NCBI GenBank assembly: GCA_039795165.1
Contig: JBDKER010000011.1
Span: 58,721 to 122,720, forward strand
Source of the DNA: V1-33 sp039795165
Lineage (GTDB): Bacteria > Verrucomicrobiota > Verrucomicrobiia > Verrucomicrobiales > V1-33
Length of the DNA: 64,000 nt
Direction of reading: 5' to 3'
The position numbers and the translations under genes were made by a program. Below, one piece after another: positions 49,962 through 58,600 of this stretch. Numbering within the stretch: the stretch's first letter is position 1; each line of letters starts with the position of its first letter. Under the pieces are notes generated by a model, which was not told the DNA's origin, searched no databases, and saw nothing but the letters and a program-made list of their open reading frames with translations.

Positions 49962-50653
49962 ACTACTACCAGACTCCCGCCTCAGTCTCGGAACTCCCGG
50001 AATCCAGCCGCGCCGCTTTCGTCCGCCGTACCTACGGCCACCTCGCCGCCGCCGTCGCCGCCTTCGTCGTCCTCGAAGCCGCCCTCATCACCTCGGGAGC
50101 CGGCAAGGCCCTCGCCAGCCTCATGCTCGGAGGCCGCTGGTCATGGCTCATCGTCCTTGGCGCCTTCATGCTCGTCTCCAGCCTCGCCTCAAACTGGGCG
50201 GCCTCCGCCACCCGCAAATCCACCCAGTACCTCGGCCTCTCCCTCTACGTCACCGCCGAAGCCATCATCTTCGCCCCGCTCATCATGATGGCCCTCCGCT
50301 TCGATCCTAATATCCTCACGAAAGCCACGCTCATCACAGCCGGCCTCTTCGCGGGCCTCTCATGGATCGCCTACGCCACCAGACGCGACTTCTCTTTCCT
50401 CGGCGGCTTCCTCCGCATGGCAGGCATGATCGCCCTCGGCACCATCCTCGCCTCCATCCTCTTCGGATTCTCCCTCGGCACCATCTTCTGCGTCCTCATG
50501 GTCGCACTCGTCGGCGGTTCCATCATCTACCAGACCTCCAACGTGCTCCATCACTACCACACAGATCAGCACGTCTCAGCCGCCCTCGCCCTCTTCGCTT
50601 CGTTCGCCACCCTCCTCTGGTACGTCATCCAGATCGTCATGGACCGCGACTGA
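49958..50653 (+). CDS. Bax inhibitor-1 family membrane protein (YccA/YbhL-like)
   Basis: 231 residues with seven hydrophobic helices and the typical end, SALALFASFATLLWYVIQIVMDRD, given here by LWYVIQIVMDRD. Intermediate landmarks are FVRRTYGHLAAAVAAFVVLEAAL and SILFGFSLGTIFCVLMVALVGGSIIYQTSN (seen as GGSIIYQTSN). Bacterial BI-1 proteins of this size (YccA, YbhL) interact with FtsH or act as proton-dependent calcium leaks; which applies here is unknown. Its ATG overlaps the stop of acpS by four bases, so translation is coupled. Inner membrane. Confidence 0.9.
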   Translation: MNYYQTPASVSELPESSRAAFVRRTYGHLAAAVAAFVVLEAALITSGAGKALASLMLGGRWSWLIVLGAFMLVSSLASNWAASATRKSTQYLGLSLYVTAEAIIFAPLIMMALRFDPNILTKATLITAGLFAGLSWIAYATRRDFSFLGGFLRMAGMIALGTILASILFGFSLGTIFCVLMVALVGGSIIYQTSNVLHHYHTDQHVSAALALFASFATLLWYVIQIVMDRD

Positions 50654-50675
50654 ACCCGCCCGCGGGCCAACCCCC

Positions 50676-51191
50676 ATGCCCCGCCCCAGCCCCTCGGCCC
50701 ATCTCAGCGAAACCGAATTCCTCCGCTGGTACTGGCTGCGCTCGGAACTCTCCTCGCTCTGCCGCCTCCTCGGCATCCCTGCCTCCGGAAACAAGCAAGA
50801 AGTCACCGCACGCATCGCCGCCCACCTGGGGAATCGACCACCACCACCACGGACCAGCACAGCCCGCACCGCACCACCCGCCACCCTCACCCCGGAAACT
50901 CCCGTGACCCCGGGATGGACCCTCTCCGCCCAGCTCCGCCAGTTCTTCGTCCACCACTGCGGCAAATCCTTCCGCTTCAACCAATCCCTGCGCGACTTCT
51001 TCCGCTCAGGGTCGGGAACCCTCGCAGACGCCCTCGCCACCTACCGCGCAAGCCTCGCCAATCCCGCGCGGGATATTCCAAAGGTGTTTGAATTCAACCG
51101 CTTCGCCCGCGCTTTCCGGCAAAGCCATCCGCACGCCTCCCACGAGGACATGACAAGGGCATGGCACCATGCCCGCAGCCAACCCCGCTGA
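50676..51191 (+). CDS. SAP-domain protein with DUF6434-like C-terminus
   Basis: 171 residues. Residues about 10-50 form a SAP-type helix-turn-helix motif (ETEFLRWYWLRSELSSLCRLLGIPASGNKQEVTARI, visible as LSSLCRLLGIPASGNKQEV). After a Pro/Thr linker, residues about 85-165 (WTLSAQLRQFFVHHCGKSFRFNQSLRDFF, seen as FVHHCGKSFRFNQSLRDFF, then FEFNRFARAFRQSHP) match DUF6434, which accompanies SAP domains in several bacteria. Charged residues suggest nucleic-acid binding. Function is unproven. It follows the Bax-inhibitor gene by 22 bases. Confidence 0.75.
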   Translation: MPRPSPSAHLSETEFLRWYWLRSELSSLCRLLGIPASGNKQEVTARIAAHLGNRPPPPRTSTARTAPPATLTPETPVTPGWTLSAQLRQFFVHHCGKSFRFNQSLRDFFRSGSGTLADALATYRASLANPARDIPKVFEFNRFARAFRQSHPHASHEDMTRAWHHARSQPR

Positions 51192-51245
51192 ACCACACCA
51201 TCGCCCGGACTTGCCGGATCCACGGTTCTGGTACATGAAAAGTTC

Positions 51246-52181
51246 ATGGATGCTCCCCAGCCCGTTCCCAGCCACGGTCCCCGCACGTCACCGACCGCAT
51301 GGATCCTCGCCGGAACCATCCTCCTGACACTCGTCGCCTTCTTCGGCTTCGTCCCGAAATTCGCCGCGGGCAACGCCCAGGCAACTCTCCCATGGCTCGC
51401 CTCGTCATGGAATAACGAAAACAAACTCTACGAACACGGCTGGATGGTCATTCCGGTCATGGGATGGTTCCTCTGGCGCGCCGCCCAGCAGATGCGCAGC
51501 GAACCCATCACCCCCAGCTGGGCCGGACTCTGGTGGATCGCGGGCGGTCTCTTCCTCTGGGTCGGCGCCTTCCGCGGCATTCAGGCCCGCGCCGCTGTCC
51601 TCAGCCTCCCCTTCCTCATCATGGGCACCGCCCACTTCGTGCTCGGCTGGAAGTCCGCCCGCCACCTCTTCTTCCCCCTCAGCTTCACTCTCTTCATGAT
51701 CCCAGTGCCTGGCCTCGAACAGCGCACCAACGACCTCGCCATCCTCTCCACCAAAATCGCCCACCACGCCGGTAATCTCATCGGCCTCCCCACCATCCAG
51801 TCCGGGACCCAGCTACTAGACTCGGACGGCGGCTCGTTCAAAGTCGATGACGGCTGCAGCGGCATCCGCTCCATCGTCGCCCTCCTCCTCATCAGCTACA
51901 TCTACGCCATGGTCGCCCACCGCAAATGGCCGGAACGTCTCCTCATCTTCGCCGCCGCCCTCCCCCTCGCCATCCCCGCCAACGCCGCCCGCATTGTCTC
52001 AATCCTCGTGATCGCCAGAATCGACCGCACCTTCGCCATGAATACATGGCACAATTACTCGGGATTCTTCAGCTTCGCCGCCGCCCTCGCCCTCCTCCTC
52101 GCCCTCAGCGCGGTCATGCGCGGCGGCCTCCGCGCACTCAAACCAAAAGTCGCCACCCGCAGAGTCGGCGAAACGGAATAA
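51246..52181 (+). CDS. xrt: Exosortase
   Basis: 311 residues, a multi-pass membrane transpeptidase/protease of the exosortase/archaeosortase family. About eight hydrophobic helices are present. The catalytic triad is in place: Cys204 in DDGCSGIRS, Arg249 in PANAARIVSI and His269 in TWHNYSG. It cleaves PEP-CTERM tails in the inner membrane and probably attaches substrates to the surface. Two likely substrates are in the window (6816-7589 and 9731-11311), with IPEPG and IPEPS motifs. The gene is followed after 14 bases by an EpsI-like accessory gene. The subtype cannot be told. Confidence 0.93.
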   Translation: MDAPQPVPSHGPRTSPTAWILAGTILLTLVAFFGFVPKFAAGNAQATLPWLASSWNNENKLYEHGWMVIPVMGWFLWRAAQQMRSEPITPSWAGLWWIAGGLFLWVGAFRGIQARAAVLSLPFLIMGTAHFVLGWKSARHLFFPLSFTLFMIPVPGLEQRTNDLAILSTKIAHHAGNLIGLPTIQSGTQLLDSDGGSFKVDDGCSGIRSIVALLLISYIYAMVAHRKWPERLLIFAAALPLAIPANAARIVSILVIARIDRTFAMNTWHNYSGFFSFAAALALLLALSAVMRGGLRALKPKVATRRVGETE

Positions 52182-52195
52182 TTTCCTCCCACTTC

Positions 52196-52966
52196 ATGAC
52201 CCGCCGACTCGTCATCGCTCAGTTCCTCCTCCTGGCAGGCCTGAGCCTCGTCTTCCTCCTGCCACAAACCCCGCCCATGCGCGAGGCTGCCCTTTCCACC
52301 GACCTTCCCTCATGGGTCACCGGCGGCTGGGAAGGCGGACCACCCCTCGAACCAAGCGAGGAGGAACGCCGCATCCTCGCCTCCGATACCGAATTCCACC
52401 GCCGCAACTACTTCCGCCCCGTCCCCGTCGAAGAACGGAAACGAGCCAGCCTCCCCTTCGAGGGCGATATCTCCGATGTCCTCAACGCAGGGATCGTGCT
52501 CTCCGGCAAGGACCTCAGCAACAGTATCCACGCCCTCGAACGCTGCCTCACCGCCCAAGGCTTCACCATCGAAAACGCTTCCACCATGACAGTACGGCTC
52601 GGCTCTGGCCAGGCCCTCCCCACCCGCCGCCTCGTCTGCTCCCGCGTGGACCCACGCACCCGCATCGCCGCACGCTCCATCGCCTACTACTGGTTCGTCG
52701 GCCACGACGCCGTCACCGGAAATCACGTCACCCGCGGCATCCGCGACTTCACCGACCGCATGCTGCGCGGCTACGACCAGCGCTGGGCCTACATCACCAT
52801 CACCGCCTACCTCGACGGCATCCGCATGGACGAAGACCCCTCCCTCCGGACACCCCAGCGCCAGCTCTCCCCGGAAGACGCCGACCGCACCGTCGCAGAA
52901 TTCCTCGCCGAATTCGCCACGGAAGTCATCCGCACGGATAAGGTTTCCCACTGGTACGCAGAATAA
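52196..52966 (+). CDS. EpsI domain-containing exosortase-associated protein
   Basis: 256 residues. The N-terminal membrane anchor (VIAQFLLLAGLSLVFLL) is followed by the EpsI (DUF3485) domain (about 30-230): WEGGPPLEPSEEERRILASD, then IHALERCLTAQGF and SIAYYWFVGHD. In other organisms EpsI is either fused to or encoded next to exosortase and works in exopolysaccharide export or in processing of PEP-CTERM proteins. Here the 14-base gap shows a conserved pair. Start at 52196 follows a weak AG-rich stretch. It seems periplasmic and anchored. Confidence 0.85.
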   Translation: MTRRLVIAQFLLLAGLSLVFLLPQTPPMREAALSTDLPSWVTGGWEGGPPLEPSEEERRILASDTEFHRRNYFRPVPVEERKRASLPFEGDISDVLNAGIVLSGKDLSNSIHALERCLTAQGFTIENASTMTVRLGSGQALPTRRLVCSRVDPRTRIAARSIAYYWFVGHDAVTGNHVTRGIRDFTDRMLRGYDQRWAYITITAYLDGIRMDEDPSLRTPQRQLSPEDADRTVAEFLAEFATEVIRTDKVSHWYAE

Positions 52967-53001
52967 ACGTTCCTCAAGCCCGGACAGGAACCCAAGGCCC
53001 C

Positions 53002-54402
53002 ATGGACCCATCCTCCTCCAGCAACCTGCTCCGCAGCCTGCCGTCAGTCGACCGTCTCCTCCGCGCCGTCCTCCCAATCCCCGGACTGCCAGCCCCGCTC
53101 GCCACGGAATTCATCCGCCGCTCGGTCCAGTCATGGCGCCAGCAGGCTTCCTCGGGTTCCCCACCCCCCAGCTTCGAGGAGGCCGTCGCCTCGCTGCAGA
53201 ACGACCTCACCTCCCTCGCCCGCACCCGCATCCAGCCGGTCATCAATGCCACCGGCATCCTCATCCACACCAACCTCGGCCGTTCCCCCCTCGCCGCTTC
53301 CATCGCCCAACACGTCGCCACAGTCGCTTCTTCCTACCATAACCTAGAATTCAATCTCGACACTGGATCGCGCGGCCCCCGCGGCCGATTTCTCGAGGAA
53401 TCCCTCGCCCTCCTCACGGGCGCAGAAGCCGCCACCGTCGTCAATAACTGCGCCGCCGCCCTCGTCCTCATCCTCCGCCACTTCACTTCCCCCATCCGCC
53501 CGGAAGTCATCATCTCCCGCAGCCAGCTCGTCGAAATCGGAGGCGGCTTCCGCATCCCGGAAATCATGGAAACCAGCGGAGCCTCCCTCCGCGAAATCGG
53601 CACCACCAACCGTACCTCAGCCGACGACTACCGCCGCGCCATCTCCCCACGCACCGCCCTCATCCTCCGCGTCCACCGCTCGAACTTCTACATCGAAGGC
53701 TTCACCGGCGAACCTTCCCTCGCAGAACTCGCAGCCATCGCCCGCGAACACCACATCCCCCTCGCCGAAGACCTCGGCAGCGGAGCCATCACCGATACCG
53801 CCCAGTTCCCCGGACTCACCCACGAACCAACCGCCACCGAATCCCTCGCCGCAGGAGCCGACCTCGTCTGCACCAGCGGTGATAAACTCTTCGGCGGCCC
53901 GCAGTCAGGTCTCATCTTCGGCCGTACCCCGCTCGTCCAGGCCCTCAAGCGCGATCCCCTCTTCCGCGCCCTCCGCTGCGACCGACTCGCCTTCGTCGCC
54001 CTCCAGGAAACCGCCGCAGCCTGCCTCGACGCCGGCCTCGGAGCCATCCCGCACGCCATCCCCCTCATGGCCATGCTCTCCGCCAGCCCGGAAACACTCG
54101 CCGACCGTGCCGGCACCATCGCCGCTTCCCTCCAAGACCTCCCCGCGGATTTCTCGGTCGTCCCCACAGAATCACAATGCGGCGGCGGCACCATGCCCAA
54201 AAGCGCCATCCCGTCCATGGCCCTCCGCGTGCAGCCGCACCAGATCAGCCCGGACACCGTCGCCCTCCGCCTCCGCCTCGGCTCACCACCAGTCACCGCC
54301 CGCATCGCCGACCACGCGCTCGTCTGCGACCTCCGCACAGTCTTCCCACGCGAGGACTCCCAACTCGCCGCCGCCCTCCGCTCGGCCCTCGGCGACGCCT
54401 GA
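53002..54402 (+). CDS. selA: L-seryl-tRNA(Sec) selenium transferase
   Basis: 466 residues, the normal length. A PLP-dependent enzyme that converts seryl-tRNA(Sec) to selenocysteyl-tRNA(Sec). The N-terminal domain (LRSLPSVDRLL) is the tRNA-binding part of true bacterial SelA and speaks against the shorter SelA-like relatives. Core motifs are PVINATGILIHTNLGRSPL, HNLEFNLDTGSRGPRG, VVNNCAAALVLIL, ISRSQLVEIGGGFRIPEI, HRSNFYIEGFT and the PLP-lysine loop SGDKLFGGPQSG with Lys295, the number I recall for the E. coli enzyme. This gives strong evidence that the organism makes selenoproteins. selB, selC and selD are not in the window; the neighbours (EpsI, polysaccharide deacetylase) are unrelated. Confidence 0.95.
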   Translation: MDPSSSSNLLRSLPSVDRLLRAVLPIPGLPAPLATEFIRRSVQSWRQQASSGSPPPSFEEAVASLQNDLTSLARTRIQPVINATGILIHTNLGRSPLAASIAQHVATVASSYHNLEFNLDTGSRGPRGRFLEESLALLTGAEAATVVNNCAAALVLILRHFTSPIRPEVIISRSQLVEIGGGFRIPEIMETSGASLREIGTTNRTSADDYRRAISPRTALILRVHRSNFYIEGFTGEPSLAELAAIAREHHIPLAEDLGSGAITDTAQFPGLTHEPTATESLAAGADLVCTSGDKLFGGPQSGLIFGRTPLVQALKRDPLFRALRCDRLAFVALQETAAACLDAGLGAIPHAIPLMAMLSASPETLADRAGTIAASLQDLPADFSVVPTESQCGGGTMPKSAIPSMALRVQPHQISPDTVALRLRLGSPPVTARIADHALVCDLRTVFPREDSQLAAALRSALGDA

Positions 54403-54427
54403 ACAAGGCACCCCATCGGCTTCGCAT

Positions 54428-54456
54428 TTGACCGACCGCCCCCCCCCTCGCATGGT
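54428..54456 (+). promoter_or_regulatory. Possible promoter ahead of the polysaccharide deacetylase gene
   Basis: TTGACC at 54428-54433, a 17-base spacer and CATGGT at 54451-54456, 16 bases before the ATG. Weak -10 element. Confidence 0.25.
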
Positions 54457-54471
54457 GCGCCGTTCCCCGTG

Positions 54472-55308
54472 ATGAAACCGACCCTTCTCCTTCTCTGCTC
54501 CGCCCTGCTCGCCTTCCTGCCTGCCTGTGCCCGCAAACCCCAGGGCCGCGGCCAGAGCGCCGCCGCCAGCATGGCCCGCCCCACCGCCGGCCAGCAACTC
54601 AACCCGTCCTCCGGAAGCCTGCCGCCAGGCACACGCATCAGCTACAACAGCGTCTCGGTCCCCGGCCCCTACATCGCCATGACCTTCGACGACGGCCCCC
54701 ATGCCTCCAATACCCCGCGCCTCCTAGACATGCTCAAGGCCCGCGGCATCCGCGCCACCTTCTTCACCGTCGGCCAGAATACCGCACGCTACCCCGCCAT
54801 CATGCGCCGCATCATCGCCGATGGCCACGAACTCGCCAATCACACATGGACCCACCCGAAACTCAGCAGCCTGAGCGACGCCTCAGTCCGTAATGAACTG
54901 AAACGCAGCCACAGCTCCCTCGTCAGCCTCGGAGCGGCCCCGCGCATGTACCGCCCACCCTACGGTGCCATCACCGCCCGACAGAAACAGTGGATCATGA
55001 ACGAATTCGGCTACCCCACCATCCTCTGGAGCGTGGACCCGGAAGACTGGCGCACCCGCAGCGCTTCCATGACCCGCAGCCGCATCCTCGCCAATACCAG
55101 ACCCGGCGGCATCATCCTCGTCCACGATATCCATCCCTCCAGCATCGATGCCATGCCCGGCACCCTCGACGGTCTCCTCGCCAAAGGCTTCCGCTTCGTG
55201 ACGGTGAGCGACCTCATCGCCATGGGCAACCGCTCCAAACCCGGTGCCTCCGGCCCCATCGTGCAGGCACCGCCTCCGCCCATCACGTTCTCCCCAGGCA
55301 GCTTCTGA
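54472..55308 (+). CDS. Polysaccharide deacetylase (NodB homology) lipoprotein
   Basis: 278 residues. The signal peptide ends in a lipobox-like LLAFLPAC (Cys19), so it is anchored to a membrane. The NodB domain (about 60-255) has motif 1 MTFDDGPHAS with the catalytic base and metal Asp, motif 2 HTWTHPKLSS with the two metal His, motif 3 YRPPYGAI, and motif 5-like ILVHDIHPSS. All metal ligands are present. It removes acetyl groups from chitin-like or peptidoglycan/exopolysaccharide chains. It has a Pro-rich tail. A GTG one codon upstream (54469) could also be the start. Confidence 0.92.
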   Translation: MKPTLLLLCSALLAFLPACARKPQGRGQSAAASMARPTAGQQLNPSSGSLPPGTRISYNSVSVPGPYIAMTFDDGPHASNTPRLLDMLKARGIRATFFTVGQNTARYPAIMRRIIADGHELANHTWTHPKLSSLSDASVRNELKRSHSSLVSLGAAPRMYRPPYGAITARQKQWIMNEFGYPTILWSVDPEDWRTRSASMTRSRILANTRPGGIILVHDIHPSSIDAMPGTLDGLLAKGFRFVTVSDLIAMGNRSKPGASGPIVQAPPPPITFSPGSF

Positions 55309-55322
55309 GCCCTCCCATCATA

Positions 55323-55592
55323 ATGACCACCCCGCTCGTCGACCTCCAGTTCATCGACGCCCGCGCCCGGGTGCTCGATGTCGCCGCCTTCCTCGACCGC
55401 ATCCAGCGCCACGGCCAGACCGACGACTTCCGCATCACCGCCCTCCGTCGCGCCATCGCCGAACTCTCATCGGGAGATCAAGGCCGCACCAGACGCATCC
55501 TCGAAATCCTCAGCGATCACTCGGAAGAGCCCATCCCAGCCGCCACCACCCAAAGCGCCTGCGGAGCCCCTCCGCCCAAATCCTCCCACTGA
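55323..55592 (+). CDS. Small hypothetical protein (89 residues)
   Basis: 89 residues, mostly helical: DLQFIDARARVLDVAAFLDRI, seen as LDVAAFLDRIQRH, then FRITALRRAIAEL and RRILEILSDHS. There is no signal peptide, and the C-terminus is Ala/Pro-rich. The frame is well organised and starts 14 bases after the deacetylase stop, so it is probably in the same transcript. I do not recognise the family; its codon usage (C-ending third bases) fits genuine + strand genes. Confidence 0.55.
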   Translation: MTTPLVDLQFIDARARVLDVAAFLDRIQRHGQTDDFRITALRRAIAELSSGDQGRTRRILEILSDHSEEPIPAATTQSACGAPPPKSSH

Positions 55593-55643
55593 GAAAACCA
55601 GGAATCTCCAGACGAAACGACCTCGTCCGCCAGCACATCGGCA

Positions 55644-55663
55644 CTACGCGCAAACCCGCGTAG
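55644..55663. terminator. Hairpin between convergent genes
   Basis: A perfect 7-bp repeat CTACGCG (55644-55650) / CGCGTAG (55657-55663) with a 6-base loop, in the 78-base gap between the convergent small gene and dnaE; it could serve both. Confidence 0.45.
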
Positions 55664-55670
55664 GCCAACC

Positions 55671-58600
55671 TCACAGCCACGGAGCCAGCGCCTCAAGGGT
55701 CGCCTCAGCAGGGTCAATCGCATAGCGCGCCCCAGCCCGCAGCCGCACCACCTTCCCCCCGCTCCGGATCAGCAACTCCAATGGCGACTTCCCAGGGAAA
55801 CGATCCACAATCGCCCGGATCGACGCCAGCTCGGCACTCCCATCCCGCTCCGCATCCAGCTGCAGCACCACCGCAGGCACTGCCCTGACAATGGGCACTG
55901 CCCCACGACCCTCCGCCGCCTTGCCGCCAGCCGCATTGCCAGCAGTCGGCGTCAGCTCACGCAGACTCTGCGCCACCAGTTGAAGAGACTCCGTCCGGCT
56001 GTCCTGCTCGACCTTGGCAGTCACTTCGAGCACACTCCCCTTCACAATGCCGCGGCCGAATTTCTCGAATTCCTCGCCCCATACCATCATCTCCCGGCTT
56101 CCCGTGAAATCCTCCACGCGCATCACCGCAAACTGCTTCCCGGACTTCGTGTACTTCACGGTCACATCAGCCACGAAAACCCCGAACTTCGCCTTCTTCC
56201 GCTCCTTCTCGCTCAACTCCTCCAGATCCCCGATCCTCCGGTACCCGCCACTCTCCAGCGCCCCGCGGAACCGGTCCAGCGGATGCCCGCTGATGTAGAA
56301 TCCCAGCAGCTCCTTCTCATCCCCCAACATCTTCTCCTGACTCCATGCCTCCACCTCCCCGCCCTCCAGCGAAGGCGGCGGCGACGCCACCTCATCAAGT
56401 GCATCCCCAAAGAGCGAAAACTGCCCGCTCGCCTTGTCCTTCTGCGCCGACGCCCCAGCCGCCAGCACCCCCTCAATCCTCGCAAACAACTGCGCCCGAC
56501 CCTCAGCCGTCCAGTCAAAGGCCCCCGCCCGCACCAGACTCTCCAGAAGCTTCCGGTTCACCGCCCGGCTCTCCACCCGACGCGCAAAATCATCCATGCT
56601 CCGGAAAGCCCCGCCGCTCTCCCGCTCCCGCAGCATCAGCTCGACCGCCCCCTCGCCCACCCCCTTCACCGCCGCCAGCCCATAACGGATTCCTTCACTC
56701 CCATCCGGCAGCACTTCGGGCTGAAATCCCAGACCGCTCCGGTTCACGTCAGGCGGCAGAATCCGGATCCCCATGGCCGCACATTCCCCCACAAAAACCG
56801 CAATCTTGTCCGTGTTGCTGATTTCATTGCTCAGCACCCCGCACATGAATTCCACAGGATAGTTCGCCTTCAGATACGCGGTCTGATACGTGACCAGTCC
56901 ATACGCCGCAGAGTGCGATTTGTTGAAGCCATACCCCGCAAACTTCTCCAGCAAATCGAAGATCTCGTTGGCACGCTTCTCGGGAATCCCATTCGTCTGC
57001 GCACAGCCCTCCACAAAGATCTTCCGCTGCTGCGCCATCTTCTCAGGATCCTTCTTGCCCATGGCCCGGCGCAACAGGTCAGCCGCCCCCAGACTGTACC
57101 CAGCCAGCAGATTCGCCGCCTTCTGCACCTGCTCCTGATAAATCAGAATCCCATACGTCTCCTTGCTCACCTCCTCCATGAGCGGATGCAGATACTCCAC
57201 CTTCGCCTTCCCCTTCTTCCGGTCAATGAAATCCGGGATCAGATCCATCGGCCCCGGCCGATAAAGCGCCAACAGCGCAATGATGTGCTCAATCGTCTCA
57301 ACCCCGAAGTTCCGGCACAGATTGGCCATGCCTCCAGATTCCAGCTGGAAGACCGCAATCGTCGCCCCTCGGCTCAGCAGCACAAAAGTCTTCCCATCAT
57401 CCAGCGGAATCCTCTCAATCCGGAACCCCGGCGTATGCCGGTGAATCAACTTCACGGCATCGTTGATCACCGTCAGCGTCTTCAAACCCAGAAAGTCCAT
57501 CTTCAGCATCCCCAACTCCGTCAGCGGAGCCATCGCCAGCTGCGTCACCACATCCCCCTCATTCCCACGCGTCAGCGGCACATACTCGGTCAGATCACAC
57601 GAGCCAATCACCACCCCGGCCGCATGCACCCCCGTCCCCCGAGTCAATCCCTCCAGCCGCATCGCCGATTCATACAGATTCGCCACGGCCTGGTCCGCCT
57701 CGATGGCAGCCTTCAACTCCGGATTCTTCTTCTTCGCCTCCACCAGCGTAATGTTCAGTTCCTGCGGAATCATCTTCGCCACCCGGTCCACTTCCCCATA
57801 ACTCATCCCCATCACCCGCCCCACATCCCGGATCACACTCTTCGCCCCAAGGGTGCCAAAGGTAATGATCTGACTGACACAGCGCTCGCCGTACTTCTGC
57901 CGCACATACTCAATGACCTCAGGCCGCCTCGTCTGACAGAAGTCCACGTCGATATCCGGCGGACTAACCCGCTCGGGATTCAGAAAGCGCTCGAAAATCA
58001 GCCCGAACCTCAGGGGATCGCAATCCGTAATCCCCAGCGCATACGCCACCAATGATCCCGCCGCCGATCCCCGGCCCGGACCAACCGGAATGCCATGGTC
58101 CTTCGCCCATTTGATGAAGTCCCAGACAATCAGAAAGTAACTCAGGAACCCCATCTTCTCCATCACGTCCATCTCGTAATTGAGACGGTCCTGCAGCTCC
58201 GCCGACGACGCCAGCGACCCATACCGCACCTCCAGACCCTCCCGGCACATGCGCCGGAAATACTCGCCGCGGGGCGACCCATCCGGACTCTCGAACTGCG
58301 GATACTTCTCACTGCTCGACGAATCGAGCTGGATCTTCAGATCAACCTTTTCCGCAATCTCAAGCGTGCTCCAGAGCGCCTGCGGCGTGTGACGGAAGAG
58401 CTTGATCATCTCCTTCGGGGTCTTGAAGTACACTTCCTCGCTGTACCGCATGCGCTTCTCATCCAGCACCATCTTGCCAGTCCCGATGCAGATGAGCACG
58501 TCGTGCGCCTGATGATCATCGCGGTTCAGAAAATGCACATCATTGGCCGCCACCGGCTTGATCCCGAATTCCCGCGACCACTCCAGAAGCTGCCCCGTGC

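Noticed and set aside
55980..58055. + strand open frame of about 690 codons opposite dnaE
   Set aside because: Antisense shadow of a fully recognisable DnaE.
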